DNA from: Bacteroidaceae bacterium
Lineage (GTDB): Bacteria; Bacteroidota; Bacteroidia; Bacteroidales; Bacteroidaceae
NCBI GenBank assembly: GCA_024401215.1
Contig: JAKSLL010000028.1
Location: 1-39,409 of the forward strand
Length of the DNA: 39,409 nt
Direction: 5' to 3'
Within the stretch, counting starts at the first letter, position 1. The number at the start of each line of letters is the position of its first letter. Shown in pieces: positions 16,832 to 25,507 of this stretch. Both the position numbers and the translations under genes were made by a program. The notes under the pieces were generated by a model. That model did no database searches, was not told the origin of the DNA, and saw nothing but the letters and a program-made list of their open reading frames with translations.

Positions 16832-18745
16832 TTATTTTTTCTCAAATGGCTTATATCCAACACCCTTACCTTCATATCCGGCATTCTTGAAATACTCAAC
16901 GAAATTAAGACGAAGTGGATGAACAAATGCTGAAATTGCAGACATTAACAAGTTGAATATATGACCTACAATGTAGATGATAACTGCGAATGGAATAGCC
17001 CACCCTGCTGCATCGCTTACCATATCTCCTATCATGTTGAACGCTCCTCCAAGCATGCCACCTGCAAGACAGAGAGCATAAAGTCGGATGTATGAAAGTA
17101 TGTCACCCATCAAACCGCTCGCCATATTGTATGTGTCATAAAGTCCAGCAAGAGGATTGATAAGGATTCCCTTCAAAGGACTTTTTGCAAGGCGACCAAC
17201 ATTGTTAAGAATATAAATTGCCAATGCTGCTACACCACCTATAGCGATGAGAACTATTGTCATCATGTCTTGTGAAAGAGCTCCAGCAAGACCTAAGACA
17301 CCTGTTATTACACCACCTACAAGCAAGAGAACCCATCCCCATGTGCTTATCTGCGAAGCAAAGCCTTCCTTCTTTGTGAAAAGTGCTGCTTTGATAATCA
17401 TTGCTAAGCAAATATGGAATACTCCGATAGAAATAGCAGCTGCCATCTGTATAGAATAAGATGTGCCTGGTACGTTGCCCTGTAACCAAGAAAGAACACC
17501 TCCAATAGCTGTGCTTTCAGGTATCCAGCCTGCTGTAACAATGTTTATTCCAAAGAATGTGCCAAGTAAGAATCCTATTATAGTAGTTGCAACTCCAAGA
17601 GCGAGAATCATATTTCCACATCCTGCAAGCATTTCCCCTACTATTGGTACTTTCTTTGTCTTTCCTGCCATATCCATTGCTCCATACAAAGCGATGAGCA
17701 GACCATAACCAGCGTCACCCATACAGATTGCAAAAAACAGTGTGAAGAACGGAGCAACTATTGGTGTTGGATCCCATTCATTATAACATGGGAATCCATA
17801 CATTTTAGTCAGGCGTTCAAACATTCTTGAATAGCCGTCATTCTTGAACTTAACAGGAACATTGTCTGTTGGAAGTGGTTCGCGAGTCTCAAAATAGATA
17901 TCAGCTTTTTCAAGGAATGCTTCAACATCTTTCTGCTTGTCCTCTGGGAACCAACCCTCTAACACTTTGACTTTACCTTGCGCAGCATCACATGTGTCAC
18001 ATTGCGCACTTTCAAAAGCAGCCTTGTTTTCAAGTTCTTTCAAATAAGCAAGAATGTCACCAAGATGCTCTGCATTGCAAAGTTGTTGAGCTGTAAGAGT
18101 ATCTACTTCAACAGAATACTCTTGACTCATCTGTTCTGCTTCAGACAAAGACATCTCAGGTAATTGAACAGAGAGAGCATCAACATCATCTTCTCCTTCC
18201 TGTGTAAATGTAACAAAATACACTTGCTTTGAATCTTGACTTATGATATTATCTCGATATTCAGGATAAATCTTATCAAAGCCTTTAGAAGGAGCAACAT
18301 GATAATGCATAGTAACGCCGACATGAGCAAGTCGTTCAATCTGGCCTCTGTCAAAATTTCCCCAAGGTTCAAGAAGCTGAACATCTGCCTTATATTTGGC
18401 AGCTTTTTGTTCTGCAACTTTTATAGCCTCAGACAAATCGTCAGCTTTTGAAATGACAAATTCAGCATTTTTTGCGTCGCCAAGCATAATATTGTCAACA
18501 TCTGCATTGAGGATATCAATGTATCTGCGCAATACTTCTTTAGCATGCTTAATCTGATTTTCAATTACAGCCAACCTTTCTGCTGGAGTTTGAATATTCT
18601 CTGCACTGCCCTCTTCTGGAGCACATTCGGTATTCTTCTCTAAAGGCTGAATATGAACAACACCAAGCTGCTGAAGTCCGTTGAGGAATTCATCATATTC
18701 CTTATGAAAAACAAGGAATGTGAGTTTTTTCATTTTTTGAATCAT
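16832..18745 (-). CDS. V-type ATPase subunit I (stator membrane subunit, a-like)
   Basis: A 637-residue protein. The N-terminal half (about 1-330) is cytoplasmic, with helical coiled-coil segments that hold the peripheral stalks. The C-terminal half has about seven to eight membrane helices. R554 in LSYIRLYALCLAGGML is the conserved arginine that faces the ring carboxylate during ion transfer. The length is normal for bacterial subunit I. Its ATG overlaps the TGA stop of subunit D by 4 bp (18742-18745), which implies coupled translation. The C-terminal LRLNFVEYFKNAGYEGKGV motif is typical of the family. Confidence 0.93.
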   Translation of the reverse strand: MIQKMKKLTFLVFHKEYDEFLNGLQQLGVVHIQPLEKNTECAPEEGSAENIQTPAERLAVIENQIKHAKEVLRRYIDILNADVDNIMLGDAKNAEFVISKADDLSEAIKVAEQKAAKYKADVQLLEPWGNFDRGQIERLAHVGVTMHYHVAPSKGFDKIYPEYRDNIISQDSKQVYFVTFTQEGEDDVDALSVQLPEMSLSEAEQMSQEYSVEVDTLTAQQLCNAEHLGDILAYLKELENKAAFESAQCDTCDAAQGKVKVLEGWFPEDKQKDVEAFLEKADIYFETREPLPTDNVPVKFKNDGYSRMFERLTKMYGFPCYNEWDPTPIVAPFFTLFFAICMGDAGYGLLIALYGAMDMAGKTKKVPIVGEMLAGCGNMILALGVATTIIGFLLGTFFGINIVTAGWIPESTAIGGVLSWLQGNVPGTSYSIQMAAAISIGVFHICLAMIIKAALFTKKEGFASQISTWGWVLLLVGGVITGVLGLAGALSQDMMTIVLIAIGGVAALAIYILNNVGRLAKSPLKGILINPLAGLYDTYNMASGLMGDILSYIRLYALCLAGGMLGGAFNMIGDMVSDAAGWAIPFAVIIYIVGHIFNLLMSAISAFVHPLRLNFVEYFKNAGYEGKGVGYKPFEKK

Positions 18746-19359
18746 AACGCTTCCTCTTCCTCCTTTCTTGCTCGTTTCTCTTGAAGTGATTTCAAGATTT
18801 TCTGTGAAGACTTAGAGAGATTCTCTTCATCTTCCATGAATCGCTTAATCTTACGCACTGCTTCCTGGAAACCAGGAATCTGAACTTTCTCAAAAAGATT
18901 AACTTTCTGAGTCGTCTTCTTTCGTGCGTGATCAAGAAGATGCAATTTTGCGAGAACGAATTCACGCTCGACTGCTGTCTTGGCTAATCCCTGCAAAAGA
19001 TTTATACCGTCAAAATACCATTTTGGCGATGAAAATAATCCAAATGGCTTAACATCAAGCTCAATGTTAGTTAATATAGGTACACGAACACCGGCAATCT
19101 TCTTTACATCAAGCTGAACATCTTTCAAACTTACTAACGATGCATCAAATTCGCCCCATAGAGCATACATCGATTCGTAGCCGCCAATCTGACTTTGCAG
19201 TTTCTTCTCCAAGACATCAGCTTCCTCCTTGCATTTCTTAACCTCAAGACGCAGAGCAGTCTCTTTGCTTTTTATAATCGGCAAAGTACGCTGACGCATC
19301 TTCAGATTCTTCTCAATCTGCTGAAGCGATGTTTTGTTATATTGAAACTTTATTGCCAT
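18742..19359 (-). CDS. V-type ATPase subunit D (central stalk)
   Basis: A 205-residue, mostly helical protein starting MAIKFQYNKTSLQQIEKNLK, matching the N-terminal coiled coil of bacterial subunit D. The second long helix is at the C-terminus (IPGFQEAVRKIKRFMEDEEN). It turns inside the A3B3 head and transmits rotation to the K ring. It follows subunit B with a 126-bp GC-rich spacer, which is unusual for this otherwise tight operon, and overlaps subunit I by 4 bp. Confidence 0.9.
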   Translation of the reverse strand: MAIKFQYNKTSLQQIEKNLKMRQRTLPIIKSKETALRLEVKKCKEEADVLEKKLQSQIGGYESMYALWGEFDASLVSLKDVQLDVKKIAGVRVPILTNIELDVKPFGLFSSPKWYFDGINLLQGLAKTAVEREFVLAKLHLLDHARKKTTQKVNLFEKVQIPGFQEAVRKIKRFMEDEENLSKSSQKILKSLQEKRARKEEEEAL

Positions 19360-19362
19360 TTA

Positions 19363-19485
19363 ATGCCCCCGACCCCTATTGAAGGGGCGGCCATCTGGTT
19401 GGGGGGAGATGGCACTATAGGTTATCCCCGAATAACATCCGCACAAAACATGTAGAGCGGCTGCCCCCTTCGAGGGTTAGGGAGC
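19363..19485. repeat. GC-rich palindromic element inside the V-ATPase operon
   Basis: The spacer between subunits B and D is G/C-rich, unlike its surroundings. Its ends are similar and inverted: CCCCCGACCCC-TATTGAAGGGGC at the left, and on the opposite strand CTCCCTAACCCTCGAAGGGGGC at the right. Both continue with related GGCC(A/G).CT and GCAGCCGCTCT sequence. Smaller dyads lie inside (CCATC/GATGG; GTTAT/ATAAC). It resembles the CCCCTAACCCC-type interspersed palindromes of Bacteroidetes, recalled from general knowledge. It ends exactly at the subunit B stop codon. Confidence 0.65.
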
Positions 19486-20808
19486 TTACTTCCAATAAAT
19501 ATCTGTGAATTCCTTCTTGATATTAACTTCTTCTAATTTGAAGTATTTGTGGAACAAAGACCATGTAACATCAAGCATTTCAGTAGTATCGAGATTCACA
19601 TCAATTGCAAGAAGTTTATTAGCATAATCTTTTGCGAAATCAAGACAACGATTGTCGTAATCAGTAAGATCGAATCCGTTTTCAAGCTTTGTCTTTGCAT
19701 TTGCAGCATCAGAATAAAGACGTATGGCAGCATTCATAACCTGTGAATGATCCTTTCTTGTCTTCTTACCAGATACAAGCTGCTTCAAACGAGAAAGTGA
19801 ACGGAATGGGTCAACAATAACCTTACCAATATCAGAATCGCGGCGGAGGAACAACTGACCTTCAGTGATGTAACCTGTATTATCTGGCACAGCGTGTGTA
19901 ATATCACCTCCAGAAAGTGTTGTCACAGCGATGATTGTTATAGAACCGCCACCAACATTCTCTGGGAATTGAACTGCCTTCTCATAGATTTTTGCAAGGT
20001 CTGAATACAGAGAACCTGGCATAGAATCCTTAGAAGGAATCTGATCCATACGGTTACTTACGATTGAAAGAGAGTCTGCGTATGATGTCATATCAGTAAG
20101 AAGCACAAGTACTTGTTCATGCTTTTCTACAGCAAAGTACTCGGCTGCTGTCAACGCCATATCAGGAATAAGAAGTCTTTCAACAGCAGGGTCTTCTGTT
20201 GTATTCATAAATGCAATGATGCGGTCGAGGGCACCTGCATTTGAGAATGTATTACGGAAGAAATAATAGTCATCATTTGTCATACCCATACCACCAAGTA
20301 TGATCTTATCGACCTTTGCACGAAGTGCCACCATTGCCATAACCTCATTGAATGGCTGGTCTGGGTCTGCAAAGAATGGAATCTTCTGACCAGATACAAG
20401 AGTATTGTTAAGGTCAATACCAGCAATACCTGTAGCAATGAGTTCAGATGGCTGTTTACGGCGAACTGGGTTCACAGAAGGACCTCCGATTTCAACTTCT
20501 TTACCTTCTATTGCAGGACCTCCATCAATTGGATTTCCATAAGCATTGAAAAAGCGTCCAGCAAGTTGATCACCTACTTTCAGTGAAGGAGATTTGCCAA
20601 GGAAAACCACCTCTGCGTCAGTAGGAATACCTCCTGTTCCTTCGAACACCTGCAGAGTAACATCGTCACCCGCAATTTTCACTACCTGAGCAAGCTTGCC
20701 ATTGATGGTTGCAAGCTCATCATACCCTACCCCTCTTGCTTTAAGGGAAACTGTGGCCTTTGTAATCTGACCAATCTTTGTATATATTTTCTGAAAAGCT
20801 GTTGCCAT
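19486..20808 (-). CDS. V-type ATPase subunit B (non-catalytic)
   Basis: A 440-residue protein of the B subunit family. It has a beta-barrel N-terminal domain (about 10-75), then a nucleotide-binding-like domain without a Walker A loop: at the equivalent place the sequence is LVSGQKIPFFADPDQPFNEV. The motifs TDMTSYADSLSIVSNRMDQ and SMPGSLYSDLAKIYEKA match the family, and the C-terminal helical domain ends DIYWK. It alternates with subunit A in the hexameric head. It begins 5 bp after the subunit A stop, so it is translated from the same mRNA. The length is usual. Confidence 0.94.
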   Translation of the reverse strand: MATAFQKIYTKIGQITKATVSLKARGVGYDELATINGKLAQVVKIAGDDVTLQVFEGTGGIPTDAEVVFLGKSPSLKVGDQLAGRFFNAYGNPIDGGPAIEGKEVEIGGPSVNPVRRKQPSELIATGIAGIDLNNTLVSGQKIPFFADPDQPFNEVMAMVALRAKVDKIILGGMGMTNDDYYFFRNTFSNAGALDRIIAFMNTTEDPAVERLLIPDMALTAAEYFAVEKHEQVLVLLTDMTSYADSLSIVSNRMDQIPSKDSMPGSLYSDLAKIYEKAVQFPENVGGGSITIIAVTTLSGGDITHAVPDNTGYITEGQLFLRRDSDIGKVIVDPFRSLSRLKQLVSGKKTRKDHSQVMNAAIRLYSDAANAKTKLENGFDLTDYDNRCLDFAKDYANKLLAIDVNLDTTEMLDVTWSLFHKYFKLEEVNIKKEFTDIYWK

Positions 20809-20813
20809 ATAAT

Positions 20814-22559
20814 TTACTGCTGCTCAAGCATTTGCTTGATTTGATTTACAAATGAATTATACTCCTCACTCTTATAAACAGAATAATTCATCTGCTTACA
20901 AATATTGATAAGTTTACGGAAATAACTTACACAATCAAGGAAATTGTCAAACTCAAAGTCTTTCTCACAGATATCAGTAACAAGATTAAGAATCTCTTCC
21001 TGACGCTCGAGAGAAGTTACAGCATCTACATCATCAAATGCATCTTGCTGAAGAATAACAAAGTCGATAATCTCTGATTTCCAGAATACTACATGATAAT
21101 CTACAGGAACACCGTCATCACCAAGGATATTGATCTGTTCAGCAATTTCCTTACCACGCTGCATTCTTGTCTTAAGATTGAGAACCTTAGGAATCCATTT
21201 GTCATTTATCTTCTTTGAAATGTATTCAGCAAATTCTGGATATTCAAGATATTTTGAATATGAGTCAATTGGATTCACAGCAGGATAGCGCTTCTTGTCG
21301 GCACGGTCCTGTTCAAGACCATAGAAGCATCGAGCAACTTTCTTTGTGTTTTCTGTAACAGGCTCTTTCAAGTTACCACCGGCAGGTGATACTGTTCCGA
21401 TGAATGTAATAGAACCGACTTCGCCATTATTAAGATAAACATATCCTGCTCTTCCGTAGAAGTTTGAAATCAAAGCACCAAGGTCCATTGGGAAGGCGTC
21501 AGGTCCAGGAAGTTCCTCCATACGGTTTGACATCTCACGAAGAGCCTGTGCCCATCTTGAAGTAGAGTCTGCCATAAGAAGAACACGAAGTCCCATTGAA
21601 CGGTAATACTCAGCCATTGTCATTGCAGTATAAACAGATGCTTCACGAGCTGCTACTGGCATGTTTGATGTATTTGCAATGATAATAGTTCTCTCCATCA
21701 GCTGGCGACCTGTATGAGGGTCAATAAGTTCAGGGAATTCAGTGAAGATTTCCACAACCTCATTTGCACGCTCACCACAGGCAGCAATGATTACGATATC
21801 TGCTTCTGCCTGCTTTGATATTGCGTGCTGAAGAACTGTTTTACCTGTACCGAATGGTCCAGGGATGAATCCTGTACCACCTTCAACAATAGGGTTGAAT
21901 GTATCAATTGTGCGGACACCTGTCTCAAGGAGTTTGAATGGACGAGGTTTCTGCTTGTAATTTGTCATAGCAAATTTCACAGGCCAGTGCTGAACCATGT
22001 CAACATTGATTTCTGTGCCATCTTCCTTTTGAAGGACAGCCATAACATCATGCACTCTATATTTTCCAGCAGCGGCAATGCTTTTTACAACAGCCTTACC
22101 TTCCATCTGGAATGGAGCCATAATCTTGAGTTTCTGCGAATTCTCTATTACTTCTCCCAGCCATGCTGAACCTTCAACAACATCACCAACCTTAGCAATT
22201 GGTGTGAAATCCCATTGACGATCAGCATCAAGAGGGTCTGTGTACTGTCCTCTTTTGAGGAATACACCATCCATCTTGTCAAGATCATTCTGAAGACCGT
22301 CATAATTCTTAGACAGCATACCTGGTCCGAGCTGGACTTCAAGCATGTGTCCTGTAAACTCAGCTGGAGAGCCTACTTTAAGTCCACGAGTGCTTTCAAA
22401 CACCTGAACATAAACGTCATTGCCTACAACCTTTATGACCTCACTCATAAGCTTATCTCCTCCTGTCTCAATGTAACAGATTTCACCCTGCTTCACTGGA
22501 CCATCAACGGAGAGAGTCACCATGTTGGCAATAACGCCACTAACAGTTCCTTTTGTCAT
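20814..22559 (-). CDS. V-type ATPase subunit A (catalytic)
   Basis: A 581-residue catalytic subunit that hydrolyses (or makes) ATP. The Walker A loop GPFGTGKT is at 234-241, the catalytic glutamate is E263 in AACGERANEVVE, and the long A-specific insert lies between residues 110 and 200. The C-terminal helical domain carries YSVYKSEEYNSFVNQ. The start at 22559 (MTKGTVSGVIANMVTL) is the family start. It follows the DUF2764 gene by 51 bp and precedes subunit B by 5 bp. Confidence 0.95.
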   Translation of the reverse strand: MTKGTVSGVIANMVTLSVDGPVKQGEICYIETGGDKLMSEVIKVVGNDVYVQVFESTRGLKVGSPAEFTGHMLEVQLGPGMLSKNYDGLQNDLDKMDGVFLKRGQYTDPLDADRQWDFTPIAKVGDVVEGSAWLGEVIENSQKLKIMAPFQMEGKAVVKSIAAAGKYRVHDVMAVLQKEDGTEINVDMVQHWPVKFAMTNYKQKPRPFKLLETGVRTIDTFNPIVEGGTGFIPGPFGTGKTVLQHAISKQAEADIVIIAACGERANEVVEIFTEFPELIDPHTGRQLMERTIIIANTSNMPVAAREASVYTAMTMAEYYRSMGLRVLLMADSTSRWAQALREMSNRMEELPGPDAFPMDLGALISNFYGRAGYVYLNNGEVGSITFIGTVSPAGGNLKEPVTENTKKVARCFYGLEQDRADKKRYPAVNPIDSYSKYLEYPEFAEYISKKINDKWIPKVLNLKTRMQRGKEIAEQINILGDDGVPVDYHVVFWKSEIIDFVILQQDAFDDVDAVTSLERQEEILNLVTDICEKDFEFDNFLDCVSYFRKLINICKQMNYSVYKSEEYNSFVNQIKQMLEQQ

Positions 22560-22610
22560 ATATGATTTGTTTTATTTTTCTAAATGGTATAAGATATAAT
22601 TGCGAGTATT

Positions 22611-23477
22611 TTAGGAGTTTACATTTTCTGTTTTTGGAAGGTGAGATGTAAACTCATCAGGAACTCTTGCCTCTCCTCGCAAGTTTTCAATAATATTTCG
22701 GAATGTCTCTTGACCTTTCTCTATGTCAAGTTTATCCCAACGTACAAGCATATCAAGTTTACAAATATAGGCAAATAATGCATCTACCGAGAAGCTGTCA
22801 AAAAATGTCTGATCATCAAGCCACAGCCATTTAAATGCATCCATCTTTTTCTCTTTCAATACAGGGTCTGTGCATTCAACGATGTCCATGATTGTATTCA
22901 TGTAATCATATTCACGAGAGAGATTGAAATCTTTCGAGCTATTAGCAAGAATCATCTCTGTGACATCATTTTCGCCTTTTATGTATTGTGCTATATTCCA
23001 ACCATTATCGCGAGCAAGAATTGCAGTAAGGATATTTGTTGTGTCGAGGTTGAGTTTATACCAATCCTTTACCATTTCATTAGGACATGCGCTTGAAGCA
23101 TATTCATAAAATCGATAAAGAATGTCATCCTCAGGGAAATATCCTACTTTTTCCTTATTCTCATGATATTCATGCACAAAATCTCTCATAAACTGAGGGA
23201 ATGAATTTGAATTTTCTTCTCCTTCTGTGGCAATAAGGTCGTCATACTGTTCTTTACTGAAATTCCCATTCTCTTCAATTTGAGCATCAGGATTCTTCAG
23301 CAATTTAACAAGGTTTACGCAGTCATTTTTGAGAAAGAAAAACGAGATAATCTTCTTGTCCTTGTTTGACAATTCAAAATCAATGCTTTCTTTCAAATCT
23401 GAAAAACTGACACTTATCTTTGTGTTTTCCAAAGAAATGTCAGGCAAACCTGTCATTAAACAATAGTAATTTCCCAT
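22611..23477 (-). CDS. DUF2764 protein, V-ATPase operon component (probable subunit C/d counterpart)
   Basis: A 288-residue, mostly helical acidic protein starting MGNYYCLMTGLPDISLENTK, the typical opening of DUF2764. It lies between subunits E and A, where other V/A-ATPase operons carry subunit C, and no other subunit C is present here. In the known complexes subunit C links the central stalk to the membrane ring, so DUF2764 is likely to do that job in Bacteroidetes. This is an inference from position and size. Subunits F and G are also not visible in the operon. No transmembrane segment is seen. Confidence 0.85.
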   Translation of the reverse strand: MGNYYCLMTGLPDISLENTKISVSFSDLKESIDFELSNKDKKIISFFFLKNDCVNLVKLLKNPDAQIEENGNFSKEQYDDLIATEGEENSNSFPQFMRDFVHEYHENKEKVGYFPEDDILYRFYEYASSACPNEMVKDWYKLNLDTTNILTAILARDNGWNIAQYIKGENDVTEMILANSSKDFNLSREYDYMNTIMDIVECTDPVLKEKKMDAFKWLWLDDQTFFDSFSVDALFAYICKLDMLVRWDKLDIEKGQETFRNIIENLRGEARVPDEFTSHLPKTENVNS

Positions 23478-23512
23478 ATATAATTAGAAAATCTTATTTG
23501 TTTCGTCTTGCC

Positions 23513-24103
23513 TTAGAAAATCATCTCTATAAGCTGAGGGCGAAGGAAGTTTTTGAAATACTCTTCAAATTCTGATTCTCCAAAATTCACTTTATATGAA
23601 GCATCTGCTGGCTGAATAGTAAATGAAGTCTTTATTCCGTTAACCTCTTCTATCTTAACTTTCTTATCAAGAAGGTCTTTTGCTTTCTTTGCGAACAATG
23701 CTTTAAGACTTTCAGCATCTGATGTAGAAATCACTATATCTTCACCTGATGCCCATTTTTCAGCGAGTTTAAGAATAAACTCATTCATAAACTCTTTGTC
23801 GCTAACGAGTGAAGAAGAGGCTTCTTTTATTATTTTGTCGCCAACAAGATTTGCGACATCACTTTTCAACGCATTCAAGGCTTGAGTAGCATACATTTTG
23901 ATTTCGCTTTTCGTGTTTGCTTCTAAGCTTTGAGCATCTTTTTTAGCTTGCTGCTCTATTTCTTCTGCCTGAGCCTTTGCTGCTTCAATAATTGCAGCTG
24001 CCTTTTCGTTTGCCTCTGCTATTATTCTGTCAGCTTCTGCGTTGCCCTTTTCGACCCCATCTTTAAGGAGTTTGTCTGTAAGCTCTTGAATTTTATTTTC
24101 CAT
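23513..24103 (-). CDS. V-type ATPase subunit E (peripheral stalk)
   Basis: A 196-residue protein beginning MENKIQELTDKLLKDGVEKG. The first 80 residues are an alanine- and glutamate-rich coiled coil (AEADRIIAEANEKAAAIIEA), followed by a globular C-terminal domain that binds the head. The frame extends upstream to a TTG at 24130, but the ATG at 24103 gives the family start, so I chose it. It is the first gene of the V-ATPase operon, 35 bp before the DUF2764 gene. Subunit E pairs with a small partner helix (G) in other systems; none is encoded next to it here. Confidence 0.88.
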   Translation of the reverse strand: MENKIQELTDKLLKDGVEKGNAEADRIIAEANEKAAAIIEAAKAQAEEIEQQAKKDAQSLEANTKSEIKMYATQALNALKSDVANLVGDKIIKEASSSLVSDKEFMNEFILKLAEKWASGEDIVISTSDAESLKALFAKKAKDLLDKKVKIEEVNGIKTSFTIQPADASYKVNFGESEFEEYFKNFLRPQLIEMIF

Positions 24104-24185
24104 GTTATTAAAATTTAAATTTATTTTCAATTACAAATTAACATATTATTTTTTGAATAAAACAAATAAATAAAAGTTTTTTTTC

Positions 24186-24217
24186 GTCGATTTAGAAAAA
24201 AAAACAAAAAAATCGAC
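24186..24217. promoter_or_regulatory. GTCGATTT/AAATCGAC inverted repeat between divergent genes
   Basis: An exact 8-bp dyad (24186-24193, 24210-24217) with a 16-nt A-rich centre lies between the V-ATPase operon and the divergent peptidase gene. It could be an operator for either, or a hairpin. No strong promoter was found for the ATPase side. Confidence 0.3.
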
Positions 24218-24287
24218 TTTTGTCTACAATAATGCTATGAATAGCAAACAAATATTCAATTTAGTTATCCATTTTAATTAAAATGAG

Positions 24288-24295
24288 TAAATTTG
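24288..24295 (+). promoter_or_regulatory. -7 promoter element that decides the peptidase start
   Basis: TAAATTTG matches TAnnTTTG. Transcription from it would begin near 24302, which is after the first in-frame ATG at 24283, so translation should start at the ATG at 24319, directly before the signal peptide. Confidence 0.5.
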
Positions 24296-24318
24296 CATGT
24301 ATATATAAGAACGTAATT

Positions 24319-25041
24319 ATGAAGCAATACTATATTTTGTTATTAATCACTGCTCTTTTCTCATATAAGTCTTTTGCAGCAAATAATGATATTGAGAATT
24401 TGAGAGCATGGAAGGCAGCGTCCGTAGTATCAGAGAAGTCAGTTAAAGAATATGGTGTTGATTCCTGTTTTATGGCTTTACCTATTGATGATGGCATATT
24501 TTCTCGTATATATCTCAAATCATATAAGAAGGAATGTACAATTAAAAGATCTTCCCTAAGGTATTTGAGGGTTTTGCATAGAAATATTGATGGTAATATC
24601 CAATTAGGCGAAATAATATGTAATGTTTCTGTAGCAAAGGATTTGCTTGAGATATTCAAGGAACTCTATACTAACAATTATAAAATAGAAAGAGTAACTC
24701 TTGTTGACAATTATGATGCTGATGATGAAAAAAGCATGACAGCAAATAATACTTCATGCTTCAATTACAGAAAGGTTTCAAACTCTACCAAACTGTCAAA
24801 GCATTCTCAAGGCTTGGCGATTGATATAAATCCGCTATATAATCCATGCCACAGACTTAAAACTGGCAAAGTAGAACCAGCAAATGGCAAACCTTATCTT
24901 GTTAACCGCAATAACCCTAATAAGTTAAAAATAAGTTTCATAGATAAGAATGATTTATGTTATAAATTATTCGTTAAACATGGCTTTATCTGGGGTGGAA
25001 ACTGGCAAACGGTAAAAGACTATCAGCATTTCGAAAAATAA
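24319..25041 (+). CDS. M15-family D-Ala-D-Ala carboxypeptidase-like protein, exported
   Basis: A 240-residue protein from the ATG at 24319, with a signal peptide (MKQYYILLLITALFSYKSFA). Zinc-site residues of the M15 fold are visible: H162 and D169 in KHSQGLAIDINP, and H237 in the final YQHFEK. WGGNW precedes the last histidine, as in the M15C/VanY-like group. Such enzymes cut D-amino-acid peptide bonds in peptidoglycan or its fragments. It would act in the periplasm. It is divergent from the V-ATPase operon and followed after 18 bp by the Fur-family gene. The longer reading from 24283 adds 12 residues before the signal peptide and is unlikely. Confidence 0.85.
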   Translation: MKQYYILLLITALFSYKSFAANNDIENLRAWKAASVVSEKSVKEYGVDSCFMALPIDDGIFSRIYLKSYKKECTIKRSSLRYLRVLHRNIDGNIQLGEIICNVSVAKDLLEIFKELYTNNYKIERVTLVDNYDADDEKSMTANNTSCFNYRKVSNSTKLSKHSQGLAIDINPLYNPCHRLKTGKVEPANGKPYLVNRNNPNKLKISFIDKNDLCYKLFVKHGFIWGGNWQTVKDYQHFEK

Positions 25042-25059
25042 TGATTTACAATCGTTTAT

Positions 25060-25470
25060 ATGGAAACAGAAGAAGCAATACTTTCACATCATCATATACG
25101 TCCTACTGCGGTAAGAATCTTAGTTATGCGTGCTATAATGCACAGGTCTGAAACATTCACTCTTAATGATGCTGAAAATTGGTTGCCAGAAATGGATCGT
25201 TCAAGTATATTTAGAACGCTGAAACTATTTGCAGAACATAAAATACTCCATGAGATTGATGATGGCTCTGGATTTTGTAAATACTGTGTGTGTAGATGTG
25301 AATCATCACATCATCTAAATCATATCCATTTTGCATGTGTAAAATGCGGCAAGACATACTGCCTGGAAGACCAGACAATACCTATTGTACAACTTCCTGA
25401 GGCATTTGTTGCTCAAGACTATGAATATATAGTAAAAGGTATCTGTCATAAATGTACAAAAACAGAATAG
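25060..25470 (+). CDS. Fur-family metal-responsive regulator
   Basis: A 136-residue protein with the Fur winged helix (about 10-70, RPTAVRILVMRAIM... and DRSSIFRTLKLFAEHKIL) and a C-terminal dimerisation domain. The structural zinc site is C93 and C96 (CVKCGKTYC) with C129 and C132 (CHKC), and H88 and H90 are candidate metal ligands. A further cluster, CKYCVCRC (73-80), stands where enterobacterial Fur has none. Whether it senses iron, zinc or peroxide is not decided by the sequence. It follows the M15 peptidase by 18 bp and precedes the aminotransferase by 37 bp, so the three may be co-transcribed. Confidence 0.85.
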   Translation: METEEAILSHHHIRPTAVRILVMRAIMHRSETFTLNDAENWLPEMDRSSIFRTLKLFAEHKILHEIDDGSGFCKYCVCRCESSHHLNHIHFACVKCGKTYCLEDQTIPIVQLPEAFVAQDYEYIVKGICHKCTKTE

Positions 25471-25507
25471 AGTCATCAAACTACACAATAATTAGTTAAT
25501 AACTATT

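Noticed and set aside
24104-24130. Upstream TTG start for V-ATPase subunit E
   Set aside because: It adds nine residues without family similarity; the ATG at 24103 gives the family start.
24283-24318. Upstream ATG extending the M15 peptidase by 12 residues
   Set aside because: The extension precedes the signal peptide and overlaps the -7 promoter element at 24288-24295, so it would not be in the mRNA.
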